From CAZJYI01 sp964550025 (GTDB lineage: Bacteria; Verrucomicrobiota; Kiritimatiellia; UBA8416; CAYOBW01): 64,000 nucleotides of DNA. The translations under genes and the position numbers were made by a program. The notes beneath the pieces are model-generated. The model did no database searches and was not told the DNA's origin. It worked only from the letters and a program-made list of their open reading frames with translations. The stretch lies in NCBI GenBank assembly GCA_964550025.1, contig CAZJYI010000019.1, forward strand, positions 38,606 to 102,605. The letters are read 5' to 3'. This document shows, in pieces, positions 42,671 through 51,002 of this stretch; position 1 is the stretch's first letter; each line of letters starts with the position of its first letter.

Positions 42671-44607
42671 GGACTGACGGTGACCGTGCATGAAACGGGT
42701 CGGATGCTGGGGCGTACCTCGAACACCGTGATCCCCGCGACTTCCGTTTCGTTCTCAATGGTGAACACGCTTTTCAGACGTTGTCTCGCTTTCGCCGCCC
42801 GATCCGTTTCCGTGATGACGACCCTTACGTTGCTCAGAGGTTCGCGCCATGTCTGCCAGTCCAACGCCGCCGGCGACCACGTTTGATATATCGCTTCAAA
42901 CCGTTGACGAGAGCGAGGGTCACGATAGTAGGATTGGAAGAGGTTTATGTAAAGGTAAAGCTGAAGGTCGTCCTCATAGCGGTAAGCCGGTGCCGCGCGG
43001 TCGGCAAGTGGGAAGAGGGGGGCGTCCCGCCCCGTCAGGTAGAAGCCGACCAGGGCGCGTGCCGAGAGGTGCTCGACGGTAATCGGCGAGAGCCCCAAGG
43101 CAACGAAGGGGCGCGCTCTCGTGTTGACCATGATATGGTAGGCGAGCAAGGTGTCCGCGGCGATGAAACCGTCCCCCGAGGACAGGCGGGGTTTGATGAC
43201 CTCCATTCTCGTGATGAGACGCTGCTGCGCCGGGGACAGAGTGTCGGTCCACGCCGCCAGCGCACCGCGTTCCCGCGAGACGTTGGCAGAAACAAAGACG
43301 GTCCCACGAATCAGGATGAACACCGGCAGAACCATGGCGGCCGCACGCCCCCACGCGGCCGGCCTCGGGCGGTCTTTCAGCCACGATCGCACGCAATCGG
43401 CCACGACGCCACAGGTCCAGAGGGTGGCGGGGATACCGAGAGAATAGCGCCAGAAATGGTCGTGGGCCTGAATGAAGCCCAGAAGCAATCTGAGATTCAG
43501 AATGCCGAGATAGGCTATCCCGAGCACGGCCAATTCCCCCAGTAGTACACGTTTCAACCTGGATGCCCGTCCGAATGCCGCGTAGAGCACACCGATGCCG
43601 GCCGGCAGCAGCAGGGCCCGCAAGTACGCGAGCTCTTGCAGTGACGGTAGCCGCCCCTCGCTGTAGTCAAGCCGCTGGTGATACAGGTTGCCGGCGAACG
43701 CCTGCTCGAAGACGGCGACGTTAATCAGTGCCGGAAGCATGACCAGGAGCCCCACCGCGGCTGCCGCGACCGCAAGGCGAAAGCTCCCGTACTGTCGCCG
43801 CAAGAGGTATAGCAGGCCCCGTGCGGCGAGCAGGAAGAACGCGAAAACGTAGTGGAAGAAATAGACATACCCCAGAAGCCCTGCACAGGCGCCGCACAGT
43901 GCGGTGTTTCTTGCGGTGGGCGCGGACAACCATCGCCAGTAGCTCAGTAGGAAGAGCACGTAGGGGAGATAGGTGAGAAGCCCGCACTCGACCCTGGTCA
44001 ACGCGTGTCGAACCACCCCGAACAGCAGGATATTGGGCAGATCACCGTGGTACCCAAGTGCCTGAGTCGCCAGCCAGGGGACGCTGAGCAGAACAAACGA
44101 GAACAACAAGGCAAGGTACCGGCTCAGCGCGAAGGGGCGGCCACGAAGCAGGCGGTATACGAGCCAGGAAAGAAGCAGGAAATTGACTACCGTCCACAGA
44201 GCGACGCCACGGAAGTAGTCTTGCGCGATTCGGGCGAAGGACGCCAGGACGAGCGGCGGCAAGAGACCAAACGGACCCCAACCCCGCCAGGCAGGGTTGT
44301 AGTTGTTCCAGGGATCCGAGAACGTATCCCCTCTCCAGGCAGCGTTGACTCTTGGTATGTAGCAGAAGTCATCCCAACTGACATTGTGAAAACACGGTGT
44401 CCGGTCGAGCGGCGCCAGCAGCCATCCGCCCAATGAGTGGGTCGTACGCGTCAGTGCCAGCGTGGAGAGCGAGAGACCAAGCCCCATGGCGAGGACGAAC
44501 AGGATAGGAACGAGTCTGGGTATGTCCCGGTTCGTTCCCGTTGCCGGGACCGCCGGTTCCCGGCAGACGCCTCCGTCAGTTTCGCTGCTGTCACCTTGTG
44601 CAGACAT
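42667..44607 (-). CDS. GT-C-like polytopic membrane protein
   Basis: A 646-residue protein with about 12 hydrophobic helices and a C-terminal soluble segment of about 110 residues. The first periplasmic loop contains NVSWDDFCYIPRVNAAWRGD, acidic residues placed as in GT-C glycosyltransferases. It probably uses the polyprenyl-phosphate sugar made by the GT2 encoded by the next gene, with which it overlaps (ATGA), and it overlaps the methyltransferase upstream by 17 bases. The sugar and acceptor are unknown. An O-antigen ligase or polymerase cannot be excluded, since no dedicated Wzy is identified in the locus. Confidence 0.68.
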   Translation of the reverse strand: MSAQGDSSETDGGVCREPAVPATGTNRDIPRLVPILFVLAMGLGLSLSTLALTRTTHSLGGWLLAPLDRTPCFHNVSWDDFCYIPRVNAAWRGDTFSDPWNNYNPAWRGWGPFGLLPPLVLASFARIAQDYFRGVALWTVVNFLLLSWLVYRLLRGRPFALSRYLALLFSFVLLSVPWLATQALGYHGDLPNILLFGVVRHALTRVECGLLTYLPYVLFLLSYWRWLSAPTARNTALCGACAGLLGYVYFFHYVFAFFLLAARGLLYLLRRQYGSFRLAVAAAAVGLLVMLPALINVAVFEQAFAGNLYHQRLDYSEGRLPSLQELAYLRALLLPAGIGVLYAAFGRASRLKRVLLGELAVLGIAYLGILNLRLLLGFIQAHDHFWRYSLGIPATLWTCGVVADCVRSWLKDRPRPAAWGRAAAMVLPVFILIRGTVFVSANVSRERGALAAWTDTLSPAQQRLITRMEVIKPRLSSGDGFIAADTLLAYHIMVNTRARPFVALGLSPITVEHLSARALVGFYLTGRDAPLFPLADRAAPAYRYEDDLQLYLYINLFQSYYRDPRSRQRFEAIYQTWSPAALDWQTWREPLSNVRVVITETDRAAKARQRLKSVFTIENETEVAGITVFEVRPSIRPVSCTVTVSP

Positions 44608-45289
44608 ATAGACGCATTTCCCAGAGCACGGTTCCGATGAGTTTGATGTGGAACGTCTGTTCGATGACTGTGTCGAAGGAACTCTCCAGCAGCGCGCGAA
44701 GCTGGGCTGCTTCGCGGCAATGGCTTCCGCGATCCAACCTGATCAGCAGACGGCTCAGGACGTTCGACCATCTTCTTTCCGTCGGGTATACCATATCCAT
44801 CACAAGGCACTCTCCCTCGGGGGATAGATTGTCGAGTGCGACCCCAATCGTAGCGTCGGTCTGGCCTTCTTTCAGGTGGTGAAACACGCTGTTGATCAGC
44901 ACAATATCGTATTGGGCGGGGAAGGAGGGGAGACGGGTGATGTCTCCAACCTGAAAAGACAGCTCGTGCCTTCGGGCCGCCTTCTTGACGTAGGCTTCAT
45001 TGATGTCTATGCCGAGATACTCGTAGCGCGTCCGGTCGGCAAACAGTGACGCGTTGGTTCCCGGGCCACAGCCCAGGTCGAGGACGCGCAGGGGCGCGGG
45101 TTGCCTCTTGCGCTTCAGGTGCTCTGCCAGCGTTTGCTCCTTGCTGCCGGACACCAGCTTATGGAGCAGGTCATAGAAGAACGGGCAGTCAAAGAGCCGG
45201 CGGGGGTGAAGCGGATGACGCCGTTGCCCGGGGTCGGCCGGCCGGCTGTCGCGACCGCCCGGTGCCTCCGTCTGTGGTGTCTCGTGCAT
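44591..45289 (-). CDS. Class I SAM-dependent methyltransferase
   Basis: A 232-residue enzyme with PLRVLDLGCGPGTNASLFADR as motif I (about 66-86), YLGIDINEAYV, and INSVFHHLKEGQ as motif IV. The N-terminal 40 residues are polar and variable. It lies 54 bases after another methyltransferase gene and overlaps the GT-C-like gene. Probably acts on a glycan or lipid intermediate; the substrate is unknown. Confidence 0.85.
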   Translation of the reverse strand: MHETPQTEAPGGRDSRPADPGQRRHPLHPRRLFDCPFFYDLLHKLVSGSKEQTLAEHLKRKRQPAPLRVLDLGCGPGTNASLFADRTRYEYLGIDINEAYVKKAARRHELSFQVGDITRLPSFPAQYDIVLINSVFHHLKEGQTDATIGVALDNLSPEGECLVMDMVYPTERRWSNVLSRLLIRLDRGSHCREAAQLRALLESSFDTVIEQTFHIKLIGTVLWEMRLYVCTR

Positions 45290-45343
45290 GGTCTCGTCGT
45301 CTTCCTCTTGCTGTCTCTTCGCGGTGATACGCCCTTGGGCGCA

Positions 45344-46153
45344 TCACGCCGAATCCTGCGAAAACGGACTCGACCCCTGCCTGATGCACACCCAGATATT
45401 GGACTCGACGAACAGGAACAGCAGGCAAGGGGGAAACACCTTGATCAGGGCGCCGGCGAGTCGCCACGGCAGCTCTTGCCGCAAGCGGGCTTTCCGAAGA
45501 TCGACAACGTGATAGTCCCGCAGGTGCCGCCGGAGTACTCCTCGCGTGAATCCCGTGTGGTACTTCTCCGTATTGGTGAGGAAGTCCCGCCGGAACTTGT
45601 GGCAGTTGTGAGCCACAAAGGCTTTCAGAAACGGCCTGGGCCATGTGCCGTCAGGGATCTTACCGACCGCGGGCGAGATCGGGTTGGGCACGTTGACGTA
45701 GATCAGTCCGCCTTTGCGACACATCACGGCCAGCTTGTCGAGTACGCGCGGGTAGTCATTGATGTGCTCGAGGACCTGGTGAGCGATTATGACGTCGAAC
45801 GTCTCGTCCGGATAATCAAGGTCTGTCGCCGAGATGGCGCGCTTCACCAGCGCGGGTTGATCGAAGCTGTGAAGGCGTTCGACGTTGATGTCCGTACTGA
45901 TGACTTCGGCGTTGGGAAAAAGCTCCTCCCGCAGGCAGTCGTCGATGAAGCAGAATCCCGCTCCGATCGAAAGGACTCTTGACACGCGGCGATCGGCCAT
46001 GAATGGGTTCAGCAGACCGATGATGTGCCCGGCCTTCCTGTACCTGGCGTGTTTCTGGCGTTCTCCGATCGCCCGCAGGCTTTCGGCGCTTCGGTCTGCT
46101 GGGGGGCGGCCGGTCACGCGTGGTACGTTCTCCACTGCTGGAATGGAATGCAC
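45344..46153 (-). CDS. Class I SAM-dependent methyltransferase, first gene of a leftward block
   Basis: A 269-residue enzyme: VLSIGAGFCFIDDCLREE as motif I, STDINVERL, then IIAHQVLEHINDYPRVLDKL as motif IV and GLIYVNVPNP. A hydrophobic stretch near the C-terminus (ALIKVFPPCLLFLFVE) may be a membrane-associated helix. A strong promoter ends 11 bases before the ATG at 46153, so the leader is about 5 bases; a GTG start at residue 13 is an alternative. It heads the block of methyltransferases, GT-C and GT2 genes down to 40875. Confidence 0.82.
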   Translation of the reverse strand: MHSIPAVENVPRVTGRPPADRSAESLRAIGERQKHARYRKAGHIIGLLNPFMADRRVSRVLSIGAGFCFIDDCLREELFPNAEVISTDINVERLHSFDQPALVKRAISATDLDYPDETFDVIIAHQVLEHINDYPRVLDKLAVMCRKGGLIYVNVPNPISPAVGKIPDGTWPRPFLKAFVAHNCHKFRRDFLTNTEKYHTGFTRGVLRRHLRDYHVVDLRKARLRQELPWRLAGALIKVFPPCLLFLFVESNIWVCIRQGSSPFSQDSA

Positions 46154-46164
46154 ATGTGTTCCGC

Positions 46165-46193
46165 AGTGTAGTTACAGCCGTTCTGCGGGTCAA
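46165..46193 (-). promoter_or_regulatory. Promoter of the leftward methyltransferase/glycosyltransferase block
   Basis: On the minus strand TTGACC (46193-46188), a 17-base spacer and TACACT (46170-46165), close to the consensus and correctly spaced. The transcript would start only about 5 bases before the ATG at 46153. Confidence 0.65.
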
Positions 46194-46242
46194 GCCATGT
46201 TGAAAAGCCCCGGGCCCGCGGTTATTGAGGAAGCGAACCTCC

Positions 46243-46272
46243 TTTACCGGTCTGCTCACGGAATGGTATACA
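46243..46272 (+). promoter_or_regulatory. Promoter of the rightward glycosyltransferase block
   Basis: TTTACC (46243-46248), an 18-base spacer and TATACA (46267-46272), 35 bases before the ATG at 46308. With the minus-strand promoter at 46165-46193 it forms a divergent pair. Confidence 0.55.
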
Positions 46273-46307
46273 TGTGCGCTGCGAACGGAGTCGGCGATAT
46301 CCCTGCC

Positions 46308-47633
46308 ATGAAGAAGGCGCTCATTGTCACATACTACTGGCCTCCCGCGGGAGGCCCCGGGGTTCAGCGTGTGGCCAAGTTCTGCAGGTACCTCGGCGAG
46401 TCCGGCTGGCAGCCTGTCGTGCTGACCGTGAAGAACGGCAACTACCGAACGCGGGACTCCAGCCTTCTGCATGACGTGGCGACCGTCAACCCTGTCTATC
46501 GGGCGCGGACTCTGGAGCCCCACGCTGCCTTCAACCTGCTCTTGCGTTGCCTGGCCCGACGGCGGTCGCGATCCGTCGACTCCCCCGGAAAGGTGCGCGG
46601 TTCAGAAGGGCTCGCGTGGCGGCTTGGAGAGTTGATCAGACTCAACCTGTTCATCCCCGATTCCCGGGTGGGATGGTATCCCGCCGCCGTGCGTCTCGCC
46701 GTGCGCGTGATGCAAGGGGAACAACCATCGGTCATCTTCTCTTCGGCTCCTCCCTACACGCCGCACCTCATTGCCAAGGCGATCAAAAGGAGGTTCCACG
46801 TTCCCTGGGTCGCCGATTTTCGTGACCCTTGGGTGGAGAGTCACACCTACAACACGATGCCCAGACTGCCTGCTGTCGTAGCCGTCAACAGGTTGCTGGA
46901 GAAGAGGACGCTGACCACGGCCGATCGTGTGTTGTGCACGAACGAAGGTCTGAAAGACATCCTGTCGGGCAAGCTCACCCAGGACATGGCAGGCAAGTTC
47001 AGCGTGATCACCAACGGCTACGACCGTGCCGACGTCAGGCCTTCGGGGACAGAGGGCGGCAGTTTCCGGGTCTCCTATTTCGGCACGGTTTACGGCGGTG
47101 GTTTTCCGGTTGCTTTGTTTCGGGTCTTTGCAGACCTTGTGCGGAGCGGCGGTCTGCCGGCCGACACGACCCTGCGGATCGTGGGGCATGTTGACCCAGC
47201 CGTGGCGCGCGTCCTTGAGCGAACGATTCCGCCGGAGAATCTCGACGTTAGAGGCTACGTGAACCACGGGGAGTATCTCGAGCTCCTGGCAATGCCGCAG
47301 GTACTGGTTCTGGTGATCAACGACTTCCCGCTGAACCACGCCACGGTGCCCGCCAAGCTGTTCGAGTACATGGCCTCGGGGAACCCGATCCTGGGCCTGG
47401 GGCCTGTTCAGGGCGATGCGGCCAACCTGCTCAGGCAGGCAAAGGCAGGTGACTTTCTTGAAGGCGGTGACGCGGACGGCATCAAGCGTTTCCTGGGCGA
47501 GAGCTACCGTTCGTGGCGAAAACGCGGTTTCCAGGGCGAACACCGACAGCTCGCCGCTTTCGAACGGTCCGCACTGACGCGTGACCTGGCGGGGCTGTTC
47601 GATTCTCTTGTCGCGGAAAAGGGGCGCACGTAG
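46308..47633 (+). CDS. Family 4 glycosyltransferase
   Basis: A 441-residue GT-B enzyme. It begins KKALIVTYYWPPAGGPGVQR, the typical start of WbuB-like GT4 proteins, followed by FRDPWVESHTYN, the C-domain SYFGTVYGGGFP, and VPAKLFEYMASGNPILGL in place of the E-x7-E nucleotide-sugar site. It would add a sugar to the lipid-linked glycan in the cytoplasm. The ATG at 46308 gives the conserved N-terminus; the frame extends upstream without homology. Preceded by a good promoter; followed by a 236-base gap containing a gene remnant. Confidence 0.92.
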   Translation: MKKALIVTYYWPPAGGPGVQRVAKFCRYLGESGWQPVVLTVKNGNYRTRDSSLLHDVATVNPVYRARTLEPHAAFNLLLRCLARRRSRSVDSPGKVRGSEGLAWRLGELIRLNLFIPDSRVGWYPAAVRLAVRVMQGEQPSVIFSSAPPYTPHLIAKAIKRRFHVPWVADFRDPWVESHTYNTMPRLPAVVAVNRLLEKRTLTTADRVLCTNEGLKDILSGKLTQDMAGKFSVITNGYDRADVRPSGTEGGSFRVSYFGTVYGGGFPVALFRVFADLVRSGGLPADTTLRIVGHVDPAVARVLERTIPPENLDVRGYVNHGEYLELLAMPQVLVLVINDFPLNHATVPAKLFEYMASGNPILGLGPVQGDAANLLRQAKAGDFLEGGDADGIKRFLGESYRSWRKRGFQGEHRQLAAFERSALTRDLAGLFDSLVAEKGRT

Positions 47634-47729
47634 AGTTCTTCTCCATATCTCAGAACGCCGGCGTCCCCCGAGCGGTGTGACGCTCAGAGACCAACGAGAA
47701 CGGCAGAACAGATCGAAACAGGCGCTCAG

Positions 47730-47811
47730 AGAGTCCTCCTGATCAACCCGGCGTTCGAGTTCGAACCCAGGGACACGAAAGTCTGCGTGTTCCCTTTCGG
47801 CTTGTTGAGAG
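47730..47811 (+). pseudogene. Possible N-terminal scrap of a B12-binding radical SAM protein
   Basis: The frame at 47730 reads RVLLINPAFEFEPRDTKVCV then FPFGLL, close to the opening of cobalamin-binding radical SAM enzymes (LLINPP... FPLGL). It has no start codon of its own and loses similarity after 47811; no CxxxCxxC follows. If real, it is a remnant of a deleted gene between two glycosyltransferase genes. Confidence 0.35.
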
Positions 47812-47869
47812 ACCGGGTTCAATATCGCCGGTTGATGCCCCGCCCCTTTTTGCGTACGGTTCCCTGCAT

Positions 47870-49183
47870 ATGGACGGTCGAAACAAGAAATGCCTCTTCC
47901 TGGTGGACGATGGGTGGCGTTACGAGAAACGGGAGATGGTCTCGTATCTGGCAGAACACCTGGATATCGATATCGCCACGCATGACCGCCTGACGTCCGA
48001 GACTCTCCAGCATGACGAGAGACTTCCGGTCACCACGTTGCCCGTCTTTCCGCTGAGATACGGCCTCCGCTATTGTTTGACGTATCTGTTTGCGCGCGAG
48101 TTGGACACGCATCTCTGCCGTATGGTGCATCGCTTGCGATTCAGGCGGTATTCGCTCCCCAAGAAGGCAATCGCCCTGCTGCGACTCCTGTTGGGAAAGC
48201 TCGGGCTGCGGCGTTACGAGTGGATCGACGCGTTGAAGGGACTCTACCAGGGCTCCGCGAAGTACCGCGATCTGCTCTCCCGCTACGATGCTATCTGCTT
48301 TTCCCCGGTCAGCATGAAGGACAAGCGCATCATATTCGAAGCTCAGCAGATGGGCTTGAAGACCGTTTGCTGGGTGTTTAGCTGGGACAATCCTTTCAAG
48401 GACTCGGAGTTCATACGAGATGCGGACTGCTACCTCGTGTGGAACCGGGAGAATGCAGAGGCGCTCGCGCAGTGGCATGGTATTCCAACCACCCGCTGTC
48501 GAATCGTGGGACCGGTGCAGTTCGACTATCTTCACACGCCACGGTCACCCAGACCTCCTGCCGCGCCTTACATCCTCTACGCATGCACAATGGGCGAGCC
48601 GGAGTATGTTGAGCAGGAGTTGGCCATTATCCACCTGCTGCGCAAGATGATGGACCGCGCATGTCCGACTGTGGACCTGCACATACGGCCCTATCCGTTT
48701 CGCGGCGCAGAGAAGGCATACGAATCCCTGCACGAACACCAGGGCATCACCCTGCTCTCATACGGGCGCCGCTTTGTAGAAGGCAAAATGCTGATTGATG
48801 CGCCCGACATCGAAGACAAGTTCGCGCAGATGCAAGGGGCGCTCGCCATGATAACGCTGGGGTCAACGATTGCCCTTGAGGCCGCACTCACTGATACGGT
48901 CGTCCTCCAGGTCGTTTTCTCCCCGCCGTCTTCGGTGCCCGAAGCATGGAGGCTGGAGCATATATGGAAGAACGATCACTTGCCCTGTGTGCTTGATTAC
49001 GATCTGCCGAATGTTGTACGCAAAGAAGAGGAGTTGTCTCGCGTGCTGGGGCAGATCGCGGCTGGCGAAACCGGGCCATTGCGAGAGTACTCCGAGTGCC
49101 TGCGTCGTCTCGTAGACCCCTTGGGTGCAGGCAGCTACAAAGATGTATTCCTCGACGTGCTGCGAAAGGAGCTTGCCTCATGA
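47870..49183 (+). CDS. Putative GT-B-fold transferase of unknown family
   Basis: A 437-residue cytoplasmic protein. The C-terminal half has LHIRPYPFRGAEKAY, FAQMQGALAMITLGSTIALEAAL and an earlier PYILYACTMGEPEYVEQEL, which together resemble the nucleotide-sugar half of CDP-glycerol phosphotransferases and UDP-GlcNAc 2-epimerase-like GT-B folds. The N-terminal half is not recognised. The start at 47870 lacks a clear ribosome site, so the true start may differ. It is coupled to the acetyltransferase downstream (ATGA at 49180). Most likely a glycosyl- or glycerophospho-transferase of the glycan. Confidence 0.7.
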   Translation: MDGRNKKCLFLVDDGWRYEKREMVSYLAEHLDIDIATHDRLTSETLQHDERLPVTTLPVFPLRYGLRYCLTYLFARELDTHLCRMVHRLRFRRYSLPKKAIALLRLLLGKLGLRRYEWIDALKGLYQGSAKYRDLLSRYDAICFSPVSMKDKRIIFEAQQMGLKTVCWVFSWDNPFKDSEFIRDADCYLVWNRENAEALAQWHGIPTTRCRIVGPVQFDYLHTPRSPRPPAAPYILYACTMGEPEYVEQELAIIHLLRKMMDRACPTVDLHIRPYPFRGAEKAYESLHEHQGITLLSYGRRFVEGKMLIDAPDIEDKFAQMQGALAMITLGSTIALEAALTDTVVLQVVFSPPSSVPEAWRLEHIWKNDHLPCVLDYDLPNVVRKEEELSRVLGQIAAGETGPLREYSECLRRLVDPLGAGSYKDVFLDVLRKELAS

Positions 49184-49755
49184 AGCGCTTGATCTGTCAG
49201 CTTCTCTACTACGGCGTGGCGCGTCACTTGCCGCGGTCCTCTACTCCGGGGGTGGGGGGGCTCTCCCGCCTGTTGCGCCTGTGGGTTGCGAAGCCGCTGT
49301 TCAAGCAATGCGGTACGGACGTGAATGTCGAGCACGGCGCGGACTTTGGTGGCGGAAGCAAACTGCGCATAGGCAATCGGTCCGGCATAGGTGTAGACTG
49401 TGTCGTTCCGGACAACGTCGTTATCGGCAAGGACGTCATGATGGGGCCGCGCGTCGTGATCATCGGCCGGCACCATGCCTATGAGAGAACCGACCTGGCG
49501 ATGATTGACCAAGGCTACCGGGACTCTGATCCCGTTCAGATCGGCGACGATGTCTGGATCGGGACCGCGGCGATCATCATGCCCGGACTCCGGATAGGGT
49601 CGGGCGCCATCGTGGGGGCGGCCGCCGTCGTCACCAAGGATGTTCCGGACTACGCCGTCGTCGGCGGTAATCCCGCTCGTGTGATACGGTTTCGCCGTGA
49701 CGAAGCCGGTTCCTCGAGTCTGCCGCCGGTGGAGAGAGATGGGGCCGACTCGTGA
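49180..49755 (+). CDS. Left-handed beta-helix O-acyltransferase (hexapeptide repeat)
   Basis: A 191-residue enzyme of the maltose/serine acetyltransferase type. Hexapeptide repeats run from about 60 (LRIGNRSGIGVDCVVPDNVVIG) to 160, with the loop histidines in IGRHHAYE and the family ending GDDVWIGTAAIIMPGLRIG, GAIVGAAAVVTKDVP and VGGNPARVIR. It transfers an acetyl group from acetyl-CoA to a sugar hydroxyl. The ATG at 49180 overlaps the previous stop (ATGA); the longer frame from 49096 is rejected. Coupled to the GT4 gene downstream. Confidence 0.92.
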   Translation: MKRLICQLLYYGVARHLPRSSTPGVGGLSRLLRLWVAKPLFKQCGTDVNVEHGADFGGGSKLRIGNRSGIGVDCVVPDNVVIGKDVMMGPRVVIIGRHHAYERTDLAMIDQGYRDSDPVQIGDDVWIGTAAIIMPGLRIGSGAIVGAAAVVTKDVPDYAVVGGNPARVIRFRRDEAGSSSLPPVERDGADS

Positions 49756-51002
49756 TGTCTTCGGCTGCTTCTGATCTAGAGCAGGCTGCACGGGAGGCGG
49801 ACCTGGTACTCTTTACCGACGCCTATCCGTACGGCACGCAAGAGACCTTCGTGGGACTGGAATTGCCCTATCTTCTGGAGCGTTTCCCCAGAACTCTGAT
49901 CGTCCCGCGCAGCTATGGTGATGCCAGGGCGGCTCGCGATATGCCCGACGGTGTGGCGGCAACGCCGCCGCTGTTCCCAACCAACGCCAGGACCTATCGC
50001 CTTGCCCGTGGCCTCTTCAGCACCGCGTCGATAGCGCCATTCTCGGCTGCCCGTGTCGCACAGAACGTCTTCCGTTCCCCGGGAATCATCATCCGGTGGT
50101 TGGAGGCCGTCTCCACGTCACGCGCCATTCTCGCCCATCAAACCACCGACGTCCTTCTGAGGCACGGCGGCCACGCTCCGTGGTATTTCTATTGGGGCGC
50201 CGGGGCCGCCTGGATCATTCCTTTCCTGCCCCGCAGCGTGAAGACCGTCTGTCGGTTTCACGGGTTCGACGTCTATGAGAGTAGACGAGAGAACCGGGGC
50301 TGCATGCCGCTGCAGAAGGCAATACTGGAGCGGATTCGACTTGGCGCATGCGTCTCGGAGCACGGACGGAAGCATCTTGCCGAGCGCTACCCGAATCAGG
50401 CGGGAGCATTGAGTGTCCATCGACTCGGGGTGCCCGAAATGCCACAAGCTAAACCGAGTCGGGACGATGTCCTTCGCATTCTTACGTGTTCTCGCATGGT
50501 GCCTCTGAAACGTCTGGATGCGCTGTCCCGGGCTCTCGTGAGTCTTGATTTTCCCGTGGAATGGCGTCACCTTGGCGATGGCCCTTGCAGGAAGGACATC
50601 GAGGCCGTACTGAGCCGCGCGCCGCCAGGCCTTGTGTACCGCTTTCCTGGGCAAGTATCCAACGCCGACGTTCGCGGCGTCTACCGCGATGAGGCCGTGG
50701 ATCTGTTCGTCCTCGTCAGTGAGAGCGAAGGTGTTCCTGTCTCCATCATGGAAGCGCTGGGCGCCGGTGTGCCGGTGTTGGCGACAGCCGTGGGCGGGGT
50801 TCCCGAATTGGTGGACGAGCACGTCGGGCAGTTGCTTCCGCCGGGGGCGCCGGCAGCGGAGATCGCGGCAGCATTGAGGGAAATCGCGGAGATGCCGGAG
50901 AAGCGGCAGGTGTGGGCGCGTGCGGCTCGCCGGCGTTGGCGAGAACGCGCAAGCGCGGAAACAACGTTCAGGGAGTTTGTGTCAGCATGTGCGGAATTGT
51001 AG
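49755..51002 (+). CDS. Family 4 glycosyltransferase
   Basis: A 415-residue GT-B enzyme. The C-terminal half carries the GT4 signature: ILTCSRMVPLKRLDAL, WRHLGDGPCRKDIE, and DLFVLVSESEGVPVSIMEAL with the E-x7-E nucleotide-sugar site, followed by GVPVLATAVGGVPELVDE. It would extend the lipid-linked glycan. The start is either GTG 49752, overlapping the preceding TGA, or ATG 49755 directly after. It overlaps the asnB gene downstream by 16 bases, so these genes form one coupled unit. Confidence 0.94.
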   Translation: MSSAASDLEQAAREADLVLFTDAYPYGTQETFVGLELPYLLERFPRTLIVPRSYGDARAARDMPDGVAATPPLFPTNARTYRLARGLFSTASIAPFSAARVAQNVFRSPGIIIRWLEAVSTSRAILAHQTTDVLLRHGGHAPWYFYWGAGAAWIIPFLPRSVKTVCRFHGFDVYESRRENRGCMPLQKAILERIRLGACVSEHGRKHLAERYPNQAGALSVHRLGVPEMPQAKPSRDDVLRILTCSRMVPLKRLDALSRALVSLDFPVEWRHLGDGPCRKDIEAVLSRAPPGLVYRFPGQVSNADVRGVYRDEAVDLFVLVSESEGVPVSIMEALGAGVPVLATAVGGVPELVDEHVGQLLPPGAPAAEIAAALREIAEMPEKRQVWARAARRRWRERASAETTFREFVSACAEL

